A stretch of 53,145 bases of DNA from Methanoregula sp. UBA154 (GCA_002502245.1 DAPW01000005.1:53548-106692); one strand, 5' to 3'. Counted from the stretch's first letter, positions 43,740-51,889 are shown. Notes: generated by a model from the letters alone, not told the origin. Numbers and translations are program-made.

Positions 43740-45170
43740 TTACCAGCCAAGAAACAGGGTCCTGGTCCGGGAGTACTGGTCAACAGCATGGTAGCCGTTC
43801 TCCCGACCGATCCCGCTCTCCCTGTTCCCGCCAAACGGCACTTCGGGGGGTACGGTCAGGTGCCGGTTCACCCAGATGATACCGGCATGTATTTCATCGA
43901 ATACCCGTTTTGTCGCAAGGAGATTTTTTGTCCAGACTGATGCGCCAAGACCATACCGGGACGTGTTGGCCATTGCAATCGCTGCATCCAGATCCGGAAA
44001 GGTCATCACCGGCAGAACAGGCCCGAACACTTCTTCCGTCATAAGACAACTGTCCGGAGCAACATCGGTCACTAATGTCGGATGATAAAAATAGCCGCTC
44101 TCATACGCCTTTCCCCGCAGGATACCCCCGCCGGTCAGGATGGTACCGTCCCCGACTTCCCGTGTCCGTTCTACCAGCCGTACAATTCTCTCCCGTTGTT
44201 CCGCGCTGTTCAGGGGGCCCATATCGGTTTTGGGACCAAGCCCGTTCCCCACGTTCAGGGCACTGATGCGGGCTTTGAGTTTCTGCACGAACAGATCAGC
44301 AATCCGATCGTGGACATAGAGGCGCTTGACCGCAGTACAGGTCTGTCCCGCGTTATAGAACCGTCCCCGCAGCGCACCCGCGACGGCCTTGTCAACATCG
44401 GCATCGTCCAGGACGATCATCGGGTCGGAACCCCCCAGTTCCAGCGTGAGGTCCTTGAGGTGTGCTGATGCGAGCCCGCGTATCCTTTCTGCCGTGACAG
44501 CGCTTCCGGTAAACGAGATCTTTTTCACTTCCGGGTGTTCAACCAGGGCCTCGCCTACCTCCTTACCACTGCCGGTGACAACATTCAGGACACCGGGCGG
44601 GAGACCAGCCTCCCCGAGTATCCCGGCGAGGCGAAGGTTTGTCAGGGGGGTCGTGGAGGCCGGCTTCAGGACCAGGGTATTTCCCGCAAGCAGGGCCGGC
44701 CCCACTTTCCAGCCCATGATGAGAACCGGCATATTCCACGGGATGATCGCGCCGCAGACGCCCAGAGGTTCGCGCACGATGAGGGCATCCCCCGACGCAC
44801 CCAGCTGCACCGTTTCTCCTGCCGGCTGTGCTGATATCCCTGCATAGTACTCGAAAATATTGGCATATCCGCGCACCTCGTCGATTGCTTCGCGGAGCGG
44901 TTTCCCCTGCTCCAGCGTCAGGAGCCGGGCAAGGTCCTTGTGCTGCTCCCGTACGGTTTCAGCGGCATGGAACAGGATCATCCCCCGCTCGCGCATACCC
45001 TTCTTTTTCCAGGTTTCAAAAGCAGCAGCAGCAGCTTCCACCGCTTCCGCCACATCGCCGGCAGATCCTGCAGGTACCCGGTCGATCAGCTCACCGGTTG
45101 CCGGATTTTTCACGTTAATCCACGTATCGTCCGGTGATGTAACTTCTTTTCCGCCGATTCTCATCTCCAT
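43740..45170 (-). CDS. Aldehyde dehydrogenase (ALDH superfamily)
   Basis: 476 residues from ATG 45170 (the longer frame to 45329 reads as low-quality sequence). The catalytic Glu lies in LTLELGGSDPMIVLDDADVD (near 250), the catalytic Cys in FYNAGQTCTAVKRLYVHD (near 285). NAD(P) contacts are visible as IIPWNMPVLIMGWKVGPALL and KISFTGSAVTAERIRGL. The C-terminal EVFGPVLPVMTFPDLDAAIA segment is normal. It oxidises an aldehyde to the acid. In related methanogens the ortholog may be lactaldehyde dehydrogenase (CofA, for coenzyme F420), but succinate-semialdehyde or other substrates fit as well. No clear operon. Confidence 0.93.
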   Translation of the reverse strand: MEMRIGGKEVTSPDDTWINVKNPATGELIDRVPAGSAGDVAEAVEAAAAAFETWKKKGMRERGMILFHAAETVREQHKDLARLLTLEQGKPLREAIDEVRGYANIFEYYAGISAQPAGETVQLGASGDALIVREPLGVCGAIIPWNMPVLIMGWKVGPALLAGNTLVLKPASTTPLTNLRLAGILGEAGLPPGVLNVVTGSGKEVGEALVEHPEVKKISFTGSAVTAERIRGLASAHLKDLTLELGGSDPMIVLDDADVDKAVAGALRGRFYNAGQTCTAVKRLYVHDRIADLFVQKLKARISALNVGNGLGPKTDMGPLNSAEQRERIVRLVERTREVGDGTILTGGGILRGKAYESGYFYHPTLVTDVAPDSCLMTEEVFGPVLPVMTFPDLDAAIAMANTSRYGLGASVWTKNLLATKRVFDEIHAGIIWVNRHLTVPPEVPFGGNRESGIGRENGYHAVDQYSRTRTLFLGW

Positions 45171-45216
45171 TGTCCAGCCCCCGTACTTTCTTTCATCATC
45201 ACTATTGTCCGGTACA

Positions 45217-45236
45217 TGGTATTCTGATAAATACCA
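45217..45236 (-). promoter_or_regulatory. Inverted repeat at the aldehyde dehydrogenase promoter
   Basis: TGGTATT (45217-45223) and AATACCA (45230-45236) form a 7-6-7 palindrome that includes a TATA-like TATTTATC on the minus strand, 47-66 bases before the start codon. A repressor bound here would block TBP. Symmetry and position are the only evidence. Confidence 0.45.
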
Positions 45237-45406
45237 GATAGTAATAGCGGAGACAGCCAGGCAGCAGCACATGTGTGCCAGGACCGGCTTATACTCTCCC
45301 TGCCGGATTAATCGCATCTCCCGCTGCATGGCGCGGATATATTCCGGCGTATCCGGTCTGTGATCTCCTTTGCGTGCTGGCGGTCGCTGGCAAAACTCCT
45401 GCCCGT

Positions 45407-45934
45407 TCAGAACACCCCCAGGGTTTTCTGTGCCGGGGCCGGTGTGCCTGCCTGCCGTCGCGATCTGCTGTCCCGCTCCTGCCCGCGGTATGCCGGTTCA
45501 TCGGCATGCAGAATCTCGATCAGCCGATCGGCCTGGCGGGCCAGTACAGAAAAGGATCGGTCCATGGCAGGCGAGTACAGGATCACCAGCGCTTCGCGCC
45601 CGGCATCCCGGAGTGCGGCCGCAACAGGGGCCAGCAGGCGGTCTGCGCCATCGAAAAGCGTGGGATCGTGCTCAATGAAGATGACCGTATGCCCTGCCTC
45701 TTTCAGGGCCGTGAGCAGCTGGTCGGCAGTGAATGGCCTGCGGATCTCGAAGTTTGACGATGTCCGGTTGATCCGGGAGAGGAGACGGGAGTAGTTGCCG
45801 CAGAGGAAGAGGAACAGGAACCGCCCGAGATCGGGGTTGTCATTGAGTGCGGAAAGGATGACCGCCTCCGGGGCAATAACGGCAGTGAATGTGCCCTGCT
45901 GGAGGGTCAGGCCTTTGCGCAGCATGATCCGCAT
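45407..45934 (-). CDS. Conserved hypothetical, RecA/ATPase-like fold without P-loop?
   Basis: 175 residues from ATG 45934 (MRIMLRKGLTLQQGTFTAVI); the open frame upstream to 46123 is not convincing. Alternating hydrophobic strands and helices appear: FTAVIAPEAVILSALNDNP, LFLFLCGNYSRLLSRI, HTVIFIEHDPTLFDGADRL and EALVILYSPAMDRSFSVLAR. The pattern suggests an alpha/beta fold like a P-loop or Rossmann domain, but no Walker A motif exists. The family is not recognised. The C-terminus is basic and disordered (QERDSRSRRQAGTP). Confidence 0.6.
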   Translation of the reverse strand: MRIMLRKGLTLQQGTFTAVIAPEAVILSALNDNPDLGRFLFLFLCGNYSRLLSRINRTSSNFEIRRPFTADQLLTALKEAGHTVIFIEHDPTLFDGADRLLAPVAAALRDAGREALVILYSPAMDRSFSVLARQADRLIEILHADEPAYRGQERDSRSRRQAGTPAPAQKTLGVF

Positions 45935-46110
45935 AGTACCAGATCCCTGCTGTACCGCGGGGGAAAAAGACCCGGACCGGGCGGGGTGAAAGTGAGAATG
46001 CCCGGCAGTCAGATCTGCAGACGTGACGTTCCCGGAAAAAAATCCCAATGTATCAGGTCCGGAAACCGGGTAACGGACGGTTCTTTTTCCATTCTTCGCA
46101 TCATAACAAA

Positions 46111-46116
46111 CTATAT
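46111..46116 (+). promoter_or_regulatory. TATA-like element of the thioredoxin gene
   Basis: CTATAT lies about 40 bases before ATG 46153, so transcription would begin near 46138. The AGGGGCAC segment just before the ATG may act as a ribosome binding site. Confidence 0.4.
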
Positions 46117-46152
46117 CACCCACATCCCCTCATCACTGCTCAGGGGCACACG

Positions 46153-46635
46153 ATGGCAGACTGGGACAGGGATCCGTCACAACCTCCTGAACAAAAGGAA
46201 CCGGAGCCGTCACCACGGCCTGTACCAAAGGAACCGGTTCCGGCACTGGCGGAACTTCTCATCGAACTAACGGACCGGAACTGGGAACAAAGCGTGGAAA
46301 GAAACAGCAGGCCGGTTGCAGTCATGTTCTATTCTCCCGCTTGTCCATTCTGCCAGCAGATGGAGCCGTATTTCCGGAATTATGCCCGGGAATACAAGGA
46401 CTCCGTCCAGTTTGCCCGGCTCAATATCATGACCAGCCCGTGGACTGCCGAACGGTACGGTATCCGGAGCACGCCCACGTTCACATTTTTCTGTGACGGC
46501 AAAGCGGTGCAGGAGATGGTAGGAGCAGTTTACCCGGCGGTCTTAAAAAAGGCGGTGGATGAATTTCTTGTCCATGGAAAGGAATGCGCAAAAAATTCCA
46601 CGGCAATCGACTATGAAATCACCGGGTACGGGTGA
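46153..46635 (+). CDS. Thioredoxin-fold protein
   Basis: 160 residues from ATG 46153; the upstream frame from 46048 is rejected because it contains the promoter. A Pro/Glu-rich N-terminal ~30 residues lead to a thioredoxin domain. VAVMFYSPACPFCQQMEPYF carries the redox pair CPFC (near residues 65-68), and RSTPTFTFFCDGKAV contains the cis-Pro. The unusual CPFC in place of CGPC suggests a more oxidising, glutaredoxin- or DsbA-like enzyme. No signal peptide, so cytoplasmic. It is convergent with malic enzyme. Confidence 0.9.
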   Translation: MADWDRDPSQPPEQKEPEPSPRPVPKEPVPALAELLIELTDRNWEQSVERNSRPVAVMFYSPACPFCQQMEPYFRNYAREYKDSVQFARLNIMTSPWTAERYGIRSTPTFTFFCDGKAVQEMVGAVYPAVLKKAVDEFLVHGKECAKNSTAIDYEITGYG

Positions 46636-46716
46636 GCTGATCCGCTGCCGGTTTTCCACGATAACCGGGGAGTCGGGCATGAGGGTCCCCTGTGAAGGTG
46701 GCAGGTGCTGTTTTGG

Positions 46717-47931
46717 TCAGACGTGCCGGCTGCACCCGCACTTCACGGCGGCATCGGCAACGGCTTTTGCCACGGCTTTTGTAACGTCCTTGTCAAGGAT
46801 ATTGGGAAGTATGTGATCCCGCTGCGGCCGGGGAACGTAATCAGCTATCGCATGAGCTGCGGCAACCTTCATTTCATCCGTGATTTTCGTGGCACGTGCA
46901 TCAAGGGCGCCGCGGAATATCCCCGGAAATACGAGAACATTGTTAATCTGGTTGGGGAAGTCACTTCGTCCGGTTCCGACAACGGCGGCGCCGGCCCGTT
47001 TTGCTGCGTCCGGCCAGATCTCGGGGACCGGGTTTGCCATTGCAAAGACGATCGGGTCCGTGTTCATCGACCGGATCATCTCCTCGTTCACCACCCCGGG
47101 GGCAGAAACACCAATGAACACATCTGCACCGGCCATGGCATCCGCAAGGCTGCCCGCGAGCGCCGGGCGGTTGGTCTCTTCTCCAATGATGAACTTGTAC
47201 TTGTTCTGGTAGAGGCCTTCCCGCCCGCGGAATATGGTGCCTTTGGTGTCACAGACAATGATCTCGTTCACGATTGAGCAGACATCCGGGTTATACCCGA
47301 TACATTTCAGCAGGCGCGTGATCGCGTAGCCGGCTGCACCGGCCCCGCAGATGACGATGTTCAGGTTCTCGAATTTTTTTCCGGTGACCTTGCAGGCATT
47401 GATGAGTGCAGCAAGAACGACAACGGCAGTACCATGCTGGTCGTCGTGCATGACCGGAATGCCGATATCCTGGAGCGCATCTTCAACTTCAAAACACCGG
47501 GGTGCAGCTATGTCCTCAAGGTTTATCCCTCCGAATACCGGTGAGATATTCCTGATCTGGTCCGAGAAACTGGTCTGATAATTTTCAAAGCAGAGAGGGA
47601 ATGCATCGATGCCGGCAAATTCCTTGAACAAGATGGCTTTTCCCTCCATGACCGGAATAGCCGCATATCCCCCGATGTTGCCCAGTCCAAGTACCGCGGA
47701 TCCATCGGTCACGATTGCAATCGTGTTGGCTTTCATGGTGTATTTATAGGCAAGATTCTTGTCTTTTGCAATCTCCCGGCAGACTTCTGCAACTCCCGGG
47801 GTATATGCAAGGGAGAGGTCATGCTTTGTTTTTAAAGGAACCTTTGACCTGACCTCGAGTTTCCCCTTGTTTTTTTCGTGCAGCACCAGTGCCTCTTTAT
47901 AAATCTCGTCACTTCCCGGTGAAAACAGCAT
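46717..47931 (-). CDS. Malic enzyme, NAD(P)-dependent (oxaloacetate-decarboxylating)
   Basis: 404 residues, ATG 47931. It converts malate to pyruvate and CO2 (or the reverse). DLSLAYTPGVAEVCREI near residue 38-54, TDGSAVLGLGNIGGYAAIPV, FAGIDAFPLCF and GGINLEDIAAPRCFEVE (metal ligands) are family landmarks. MHDDQHGTAVVVLAALINAC and VICGAGAAGYAITRLLKCIG (NAD(P) site) follow, then MANPVPEIWPDAAKRAGAAV. The length, ~400, matches the short form of prokaryotic malic enzymes without the phosphotransacetylase tail. An inverted repeat lies 54-75 bases upstream. Confidence 0.95.
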   Translation of the reverse strand: MLFSPGSDEIYKEALVLHEKNKGKLEVRSKVPLKTKHDLSLAYTPGVAEVCREIAKDKNLAYKYTMKANTIAIVTDGSAVLGLGNIGGYAAIPVMEGKAILFKEFAGIDAFPLCFENYQTSFSDQIRNISPVFGGINLEDIAAPRCFEVEDALQDIGIPVMHDDQHGTAVVVLAALINACKVTGKKFENLNIVICGAGAAGYAITRLLKCIGYNPDVCSIVNEIIVCDTKGTIFRGREGLYQNKYKFIIGEETNRPALAGSLADAMAGADVFIGVSAPGVVNEEMIRSMNTDPIVFAMANPVPEIWPDAAKRAGAAVVGTGRSDFPNQINNVLVFPGIFRGALDARATKITDEMKVAAAHAIADYVPRPQRDHILPNILDKDVTKAVAKAVADAAVKCGCSRHV

Positions 47932-47984
47932 TATAGCTCTCCCTGTACGAGAGAGCGCCGGTTCAGATAATGAATCTTATCATA

Positions 47985-48006
47985 CGTTTGGGGGACGTAC
48001 CAAACG
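47985..48006 (-). promoter_or_regulatory. Inverted repeat upstream of malic enzyme
   Basis: CGTTTGG (47985-47991) and CCAAACG (48000-48006) are perfect 7-bp arms with an 8-base spacer, 54-75 bases before the malic enzyme start. A second CGTTTG half-site lies at about 48021-48026. This may be an operator serving the malic enzyme gene, and possibly the divergent ECF operon. Confidence 0.5.
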
Positions 48007-48162
48007 AGAGAATTGGTTCTTCGTTTGAGCAAAGATTCGGAATCAAGTTACATTTTAATACGTGAATGAACAGAATTATACATTAAGGTACGAGTCAATG
48101 CACTGTTCTGTATGACTACCGGCCCTGAATGATTTCTCAGTATATTATGATGTGATGTTACC

Positions 48163-48690
48163 ATGAAGTCAAAAGATATTGCTATTGTCGGTATTCTGCT
48201 TGCAATCGGTGCAATCCTCCGGTTTTTCCTTGCAATGCTCCATACGCCGCTTACGCCAAATATGATCATTGCGTTTTACTGTCTTGCGATCATCCTGATC
48301 CGGCCGAAGATCCTTGAAGCGCTCGGTATCGGGCTTGTTGCCGGGGCCCTCTCGATGCTCATCTCCAGTTCGATGTTCCCGCCCGGAAACCTGATCAGTG
48401 AACCGGTGGGCGCCCTTGTCTGCTTCCTGCTCTATGGAGCCCTGCACGAGCGGACGACCCTTGCCCCGACCGTGACCACGTTCCTTGCAACCCTTGCAAG
48501 CGGGTTCACCTTTGCCGCTGTTGCCATCATTGCCATCGGCGCGACCTACCTTGCACGGTACAACAATGACCTTATGGCGTTCGTAGTAGTCTTTGTCCCC
48601 ATCGTTGTCATAACGGCAGTTTTTAATGCAATTGTAGTCCAGTTCCTCTACATCCCTTCCAGCAGGGTTCTTCTTAGAGGACAGGAATGA
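48163..48690 (+). CDS. ECF transporter S component, TrpP-like
   Basis: 175 residues, ATG 48163. Five to six hydrophobic helices. The sequence begins DIAIVGILLAIGAILRFFLA and continues NMIIAFYCLAIILIRP and GLVAGALSMLISSSMFPPGN, which resembles the TrpP family of tryptophan-uptake S components. It binds the substrate and moves it with the ATPase and EcfT encoded next. The TrpP match is from memory and makes tryptophan only a proposal. Its stop overlaps the ATPase start by 4 bases. Confidence 0.8.
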   Translation: MKSKDIAIVGILLAIGAILRFFLAMLHTPLTPNMIIAFYCLAIILIRPKILEALGIGLVAGALSMLISSSMFPPGNLISEPVGALVCFLLYGALHERTTLAPTVTTFLATLASGFTFAAVAIIAIGATYLARYNNDLMAFVVVFVPIVVITAVFNAIVVQFLYIPSSRVLLRGQE

Positions 48691-50111
48691 TTGAGCTTAC
48701 CAACGTCAGTTACACATATCCCAGCACGGTGCAGCCGGCCCTGCACCGGATTACCCTCTCTTTAAAAAAAGGCCGGTGCGTCATGGTGACCGGGCCCTCG
48801 GGGGCCGGCAAGACCTCGCTCTGCCTTGCAGCCTCCGGTATCCTGCACCATGAATATGGCGGGAAGAAGGAAGGTTCGGTTGTAATTGACGGGAAGAACG
48901 TCGCCGATTACCGCAGCCTCTCGGAGCTTGCCCGGAACGTGGGGGTTGTTTTCGATGATCCGGAAGCCCAGATGATCTTTACCACGGTTGAGGAAGAGAT
49001 CCTCTCCGCGCTCGAACACCGGGGGCTCACCGCAACCGTCATCGAGGACAGGCTTGCGCGGATCATGCGGACGACCTATCTCGAGGAACTGAAGGACCGG
49101 TCTCCCCACAACCTCTCCGGTGGCCAGAAGCAGCGGGTGGCCCTTGCCGCAACGCTTGCACTGGGGAACGAGATCCTGATCCTTGACGAGCCGACCTCCG
49201 AGCTTGACGAGCATGCGACAAAACGGATCGCAGACATTCTCAAAAACCTCAAGGAGCACGGGAAGACCATCCTGCTCATCGAGCATAAGTTCGACCATTT
49301 CCGGGCAATGGTGGATACGCTCATCGTCATGGAGAACGGTACAATCACCGCACAGGGCATCCCCGAGGAAGTCCTGAAGGACAACCATGTCCGGGGCATG
49401 GTAGTGCCCGACTTCTCAACGGTCAGAAAGACCATCCGTAACGCATCGGGAAATGAGCCGATCATATCGGTTGAAGACCTTACTTACTGTTACGGGGACG
49501 TCCGGGCATTGTCCGGCATCCGTCTTACCATCCGGAAAGGCGAGTTTGTTGCTATCGTTGGTGAGAACGGTTCGGGAAAGACAACGCTGGTCAAACACTT
49601 CAACCGGCTCCTGTCCCCCACGAGCGGCGATGTTATCGTGAACGGGAAGAACACAAAGGAGAGCAGCATTGCGGCCCTTGCCCATGATGTCGGTCTTGTC
49701 TTCCAGAACCCGGACCACATGTTCTTTGCCGATACGGTGAGGGAGGAGGTCGCATACGGGGTCAGGAATCTCGCCATCGCGGATGGCGATGCCGTTATCG
49801 ATGCAACACTCCGCGATGCAGGGCTCACTGACTCGGTGTCCCTGTACCCGCGCTGGCTCTCACGGGGGGAGCGGCAGCGGCTCGGGATTGCCTGCGTTGT
49901 TGCCATGCAGCCCAATGTCATCGTTCTTGACGAACCGACTACCGGGCTTGACGGTTACGAGGCGCTCCTGGTTATCAGTATCTTGAAAAAACTCCAGGAA
50001 AAGGGGCATACGATCATCGTCATCACCCATAACCGCGACATCGCGCATTGCGCGGACCGTATTGTCACGATGGAAAACGGCCGGATCATCGCCGATACCG
50101 GGGGTGCATGA
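48687..50111 (+). CDS. ECF transporter ATPase, two ABC domains fused (EcfA-A')
   Basis: 474 residues, ATG 48687. Two full ABC domains in tandem. Domain 1 has Walker A GPSGAGKTS, signature LSGGQKQRVALA and Walker B ILILDEPTSEL. Domain 2, from about residue 255, has GENGSGKTTLVKHF, a deviating signature LSRGERQRLGIA and VIVLDEPTTGL. Fusion of EcfA and EcfA' into one chain is found in some archaea. Both halves should form the pair of ATPases that drive the transporter. It overlaps the S gene by 4 bases and the T gene by 4 bases (ATGA). Confidence 0.95.
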   Translation: MIELTNVSYTYPSTVQPALHRITLSLKKGRCVMVTGPSGAGKTSLCLAASGILHHEYGGKKEGSVVIDGKNVADYRSLSELARNVGVVFDDPEAQMIFTTVEEEILSALEHRGLTATVIEDRLARIMRTTYLEELKDRSPHNLSGGQKQRVALAATLALGNEILILDEPTSELDEHATKRIADILKNLKEHGKTILLIEHKFDHFRAMVDTLIVMENGTITAQGIPEEVLKDNHVRGMVVPDFSTVRKTIRNASGNEPIISVEDLTYCYGDVRALSGIRLTIRKGEFVAIVGENGSGKTTLVKHFNRLLSPTSGDVIVNGKNTKESSIAALAHDVGLVFQNPDHMFFADTVREEVAYGVRNLAIADGDAVIDATLRDAGLTDSVSLYPRWLSRGERQRLGIACVVAMQPNVIVLDEPTTGLDGYEALLVISILKKLQEKGHTIIVITHNRDIAHCADRIVTMENGRIIADTGGA

Positions 50112-50908
50112 CCGTGGCTGAGATCCTCCAGTACGTGCACAAGGATGCCTTCCTGCACCGCCTCCACCCGTTCACCAAGATTGTGTTCATCGTTGTCGCG
50201 AGCGTCATGTGTCTTATCTCGACCAACATGGTATTCCTTGCCCTCATGGTACTTGCGATGATGGCGTTCGCGGCATACGGGGACCTTCTTACCGAATCGC
50301 TCCGGCAGCTCAAACTTATCCTCGTCATGAGCGTTATTTTCATCCTCATCACGGTCATCGTGATGCCGAACGGTGATATCCTGGGATACCTGATCCCGCC
50401 GGGCATACCCTTCATCGGGGGCCTCGTCCCGGTCACCACGGGTGGGCTGACAATCGGGGTTGTCCTCACCCTCCGGTTCATGGTGCTCATCTTTGCGTTC
50501 CAGCTCTTCCTGATCTCAACGCAGCCGCGCGATCTCGTCCATACCATGGAGAAGGCCGGGCTCCCCATCGATTATATCCTGATGTTCATCATCGCGCTCC
50601 GGTTTATCCCCACGCTCCAGATCGAGGGGCAGCGTATCCACGAAGCCCAGCTTGCCCGGGGATTCAATCCCGGCACGGGTTTTGTCGGCAAAATCCGGAG
50701 CGTTGCCCCCATCGTGATCCCGCTTGTGTCCAATGCGCTGCTCCGTTCCAGCGTGATCGGGCTCACCATTGACATGCGCGGGTACCGGATTGGCAAGAGG
50801 ACCCATGTGCGCGAGCGCGTCCTTGCAACCCGGGACTATGCCGTTATGGGTGTACTGGCAGTTGCCGCATGCGGCTTTATCGCGCTCTTCCTCGCACAGC
50901 TGGTGTAG
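50108..50908 (+). CDS. ECF transporter transmembrane component EcfT
   Basis: 266 residues from ATG 50108 (the frame open at 50048 is out of context). Four to six hydrophobic helices and the coupling helices typical of EcfT: DAFLHRLHPFTKIVFIVVAS near the N-terminus, and ARGFNPGTGFVGKIRSVAPI with the ARG signature, plus IGLTIDMRGYRIGKRTHV. They contact the ATPases. It closes the S-A-T operon, which is complete within 2.75 kb. Confidence 0.93.
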   Translation: MTVAEILQYVHKDAFLHRLHPFTKIVFIVVASVMCLISTNMVFLALMVLAMMAFAAYGDLLTESLRQLKLILVMSVIFILITVIVMPNGDILGYLIPPGIPFIGGLVPVTTGGLTIGVVLTLRFMVLIFAFQLFLISTQPRDLVHTMEKAGLPIDYILMFIIALRFIPTLQIEGQRIHEAQLARGFNPGTGFVGKIRSVAPIVIPLVSNALLRSSVIGLTIDMRGYRIGKRTHVRERVLATRDYAVMGVLAVAACGFIALFLAQLV

Positions 50909-50987
50909 GATCTGATATGAGTCTTGTCGAGGAGATCAGATCCTGGTTTTTTTGCTCGGGAGAAAACCTCTTTTTTAAAAACTGGAG

Positions 50988-51328
50988 ATCCCCCTTTGCG
51001 CCATCCCTGCCCCCGTAAGGGGCGGGCGTGCATTCGATGACCCCGCACTGCCTGTTGCGATGAACGCCCGCCGCCCCGAAGGGCGCCCCGCGGCGGGTTC
51101 CGGACGGTTGAGAAAATGGCTGGGAGATTGAACCGACTTGCCCTGCCGTGCCTTGGAGTGCCCAATGGCGGGGAACCCTCGCACTATCACATGATTATTC
51201 CTGATTTTCATGCAGGTGTGAACGCCCGTTCATGTGCGTTTTTTTAGAGCAAAAAAACAGGTAATACATCACTATCGCAAACGGGGCGCCCCAGCGGCGG
51301 GGCGAAGCCCCGGGAGCGTCAGGTATCT
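50988..51328 (+). repeat. Intergenic modular repeat, copy 6 (modules A-D-E-F-B, plus orientation)
   Basis: A at 50988-51040, D at 51058-51105 (CCCGCCGC/GCGGCGGG stem with an inner GCCC-CGAA-GGGC hairpin), E at 51145-51180 (CCCTGCC pairing with GGCGGGG), F at 51210-51255, and B at 51262-51328 (ATACATCACTATCGCAAACG). The order is circularly permuted relative to copies 1 and 3: B follows F here, but precedes C-D-E-F there. No coding frame. Confidence 0.8.
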
Positions 51329-51776
51329 GAATAAATTTCACAAGCAGGTTTTTTCGTCATGCTTCAATCTGCATGCCATTTGGATCGTACAACCTTAGCC
51401 ACCAGATGCACACAAAACCACTCCATGGCTCCGTGTTCCCGGATCAGTCCTCGCAGATGGAATGACTGATTCCAACGGTATTTTATGATACGGATTCCAG
51501 TATCTCGGCATTCATCAAGGACATTTCCCGCGAGCGGGCCGGTGAGGTGTTGTCACGAATCTGAAGATTTTTTCACCGCTCTTCTTCAGACATTAAAGGG
51601 AGCGAATAGTCCTGAACCGAATTGAGAATAATGTCCTGGATGACCGGAAGGAACAAAAATGACAGAAAAATCCCTTGTTGATTTCAGCGTGCAACCTGAG
51701 ACGTATTCGCGGTCTTTAGAGCGGTCACATTAATGACATAATCTTTTGAGAAGAGTACCGAATCTGAAAAGTTGAG
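51329..51776. other. Gene-free stretch with one possible micro-ORF
   Basis: Nothing is recognised except ATG 51659 to TAA 51733 (24 residues, MTEKSLVDFSVQPETYSR...), preceded by GGAAGGAAC. It could be a very small gene or the 5' end of a lost one. I give it low confidence. TTTT just after the tRNA 3' end (about 51767-51770 on the minus strand) may end the tRNA transcript. Confidence 0.35.
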
Positions 51777-51848
51777 CGCCCCGGCCGGGACTTGAACCCG
51801 GGTCAAAAGCTCCGCAGGCTTCTAGGATGTCCACTACCCCACCGGGAC
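51777..51848 (-). tRNA. tRNA-Arg(GCG)
   Basis: 72 bases, minus strand. Acceptor GTCCCGG pairs with CCGGGGC (one G-U pair), with T8 and G9. The D-loop contains GTGGA. Anticodon stem GAAGC/GCTTT encloses the loop CTGCGGA, so the anticodon is GCG, reading CGC/CGU codons. T-arm CCGGG-TTCAAGT-CCCGG. The discriminator is G and CCA is not encoded. C35 fits arginine. A TATA-like ATTTATGCAA lies about 32-41 bases upstream of the 5' end (51880-51889). Confidence 0.93.
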
Positions 51849-51879
51849 GCGTTTACTGCCTGCCTTACTTAAATCACCG

Positions 51880-51889
51880 TTATTGCATA
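51880..51889 (-). promoter_or_regulatory. TATA-like element of the tRNA gene
   Basis: On the minus strand the sequence reads ATTTATGCAA, about 32-41 bases upstream of the tRNA 5' end, consistent with a short leader trimmed by RNase P. Confidence 0.4.

Noticed and set aside
43740..45329. Longer aldehyde dehydrogenase start at 45329
   Set aside because: The first ~53 residues of that frame are Cys/Trp-rich and unlike the family, and the promoter-like palindrome lies inside them.
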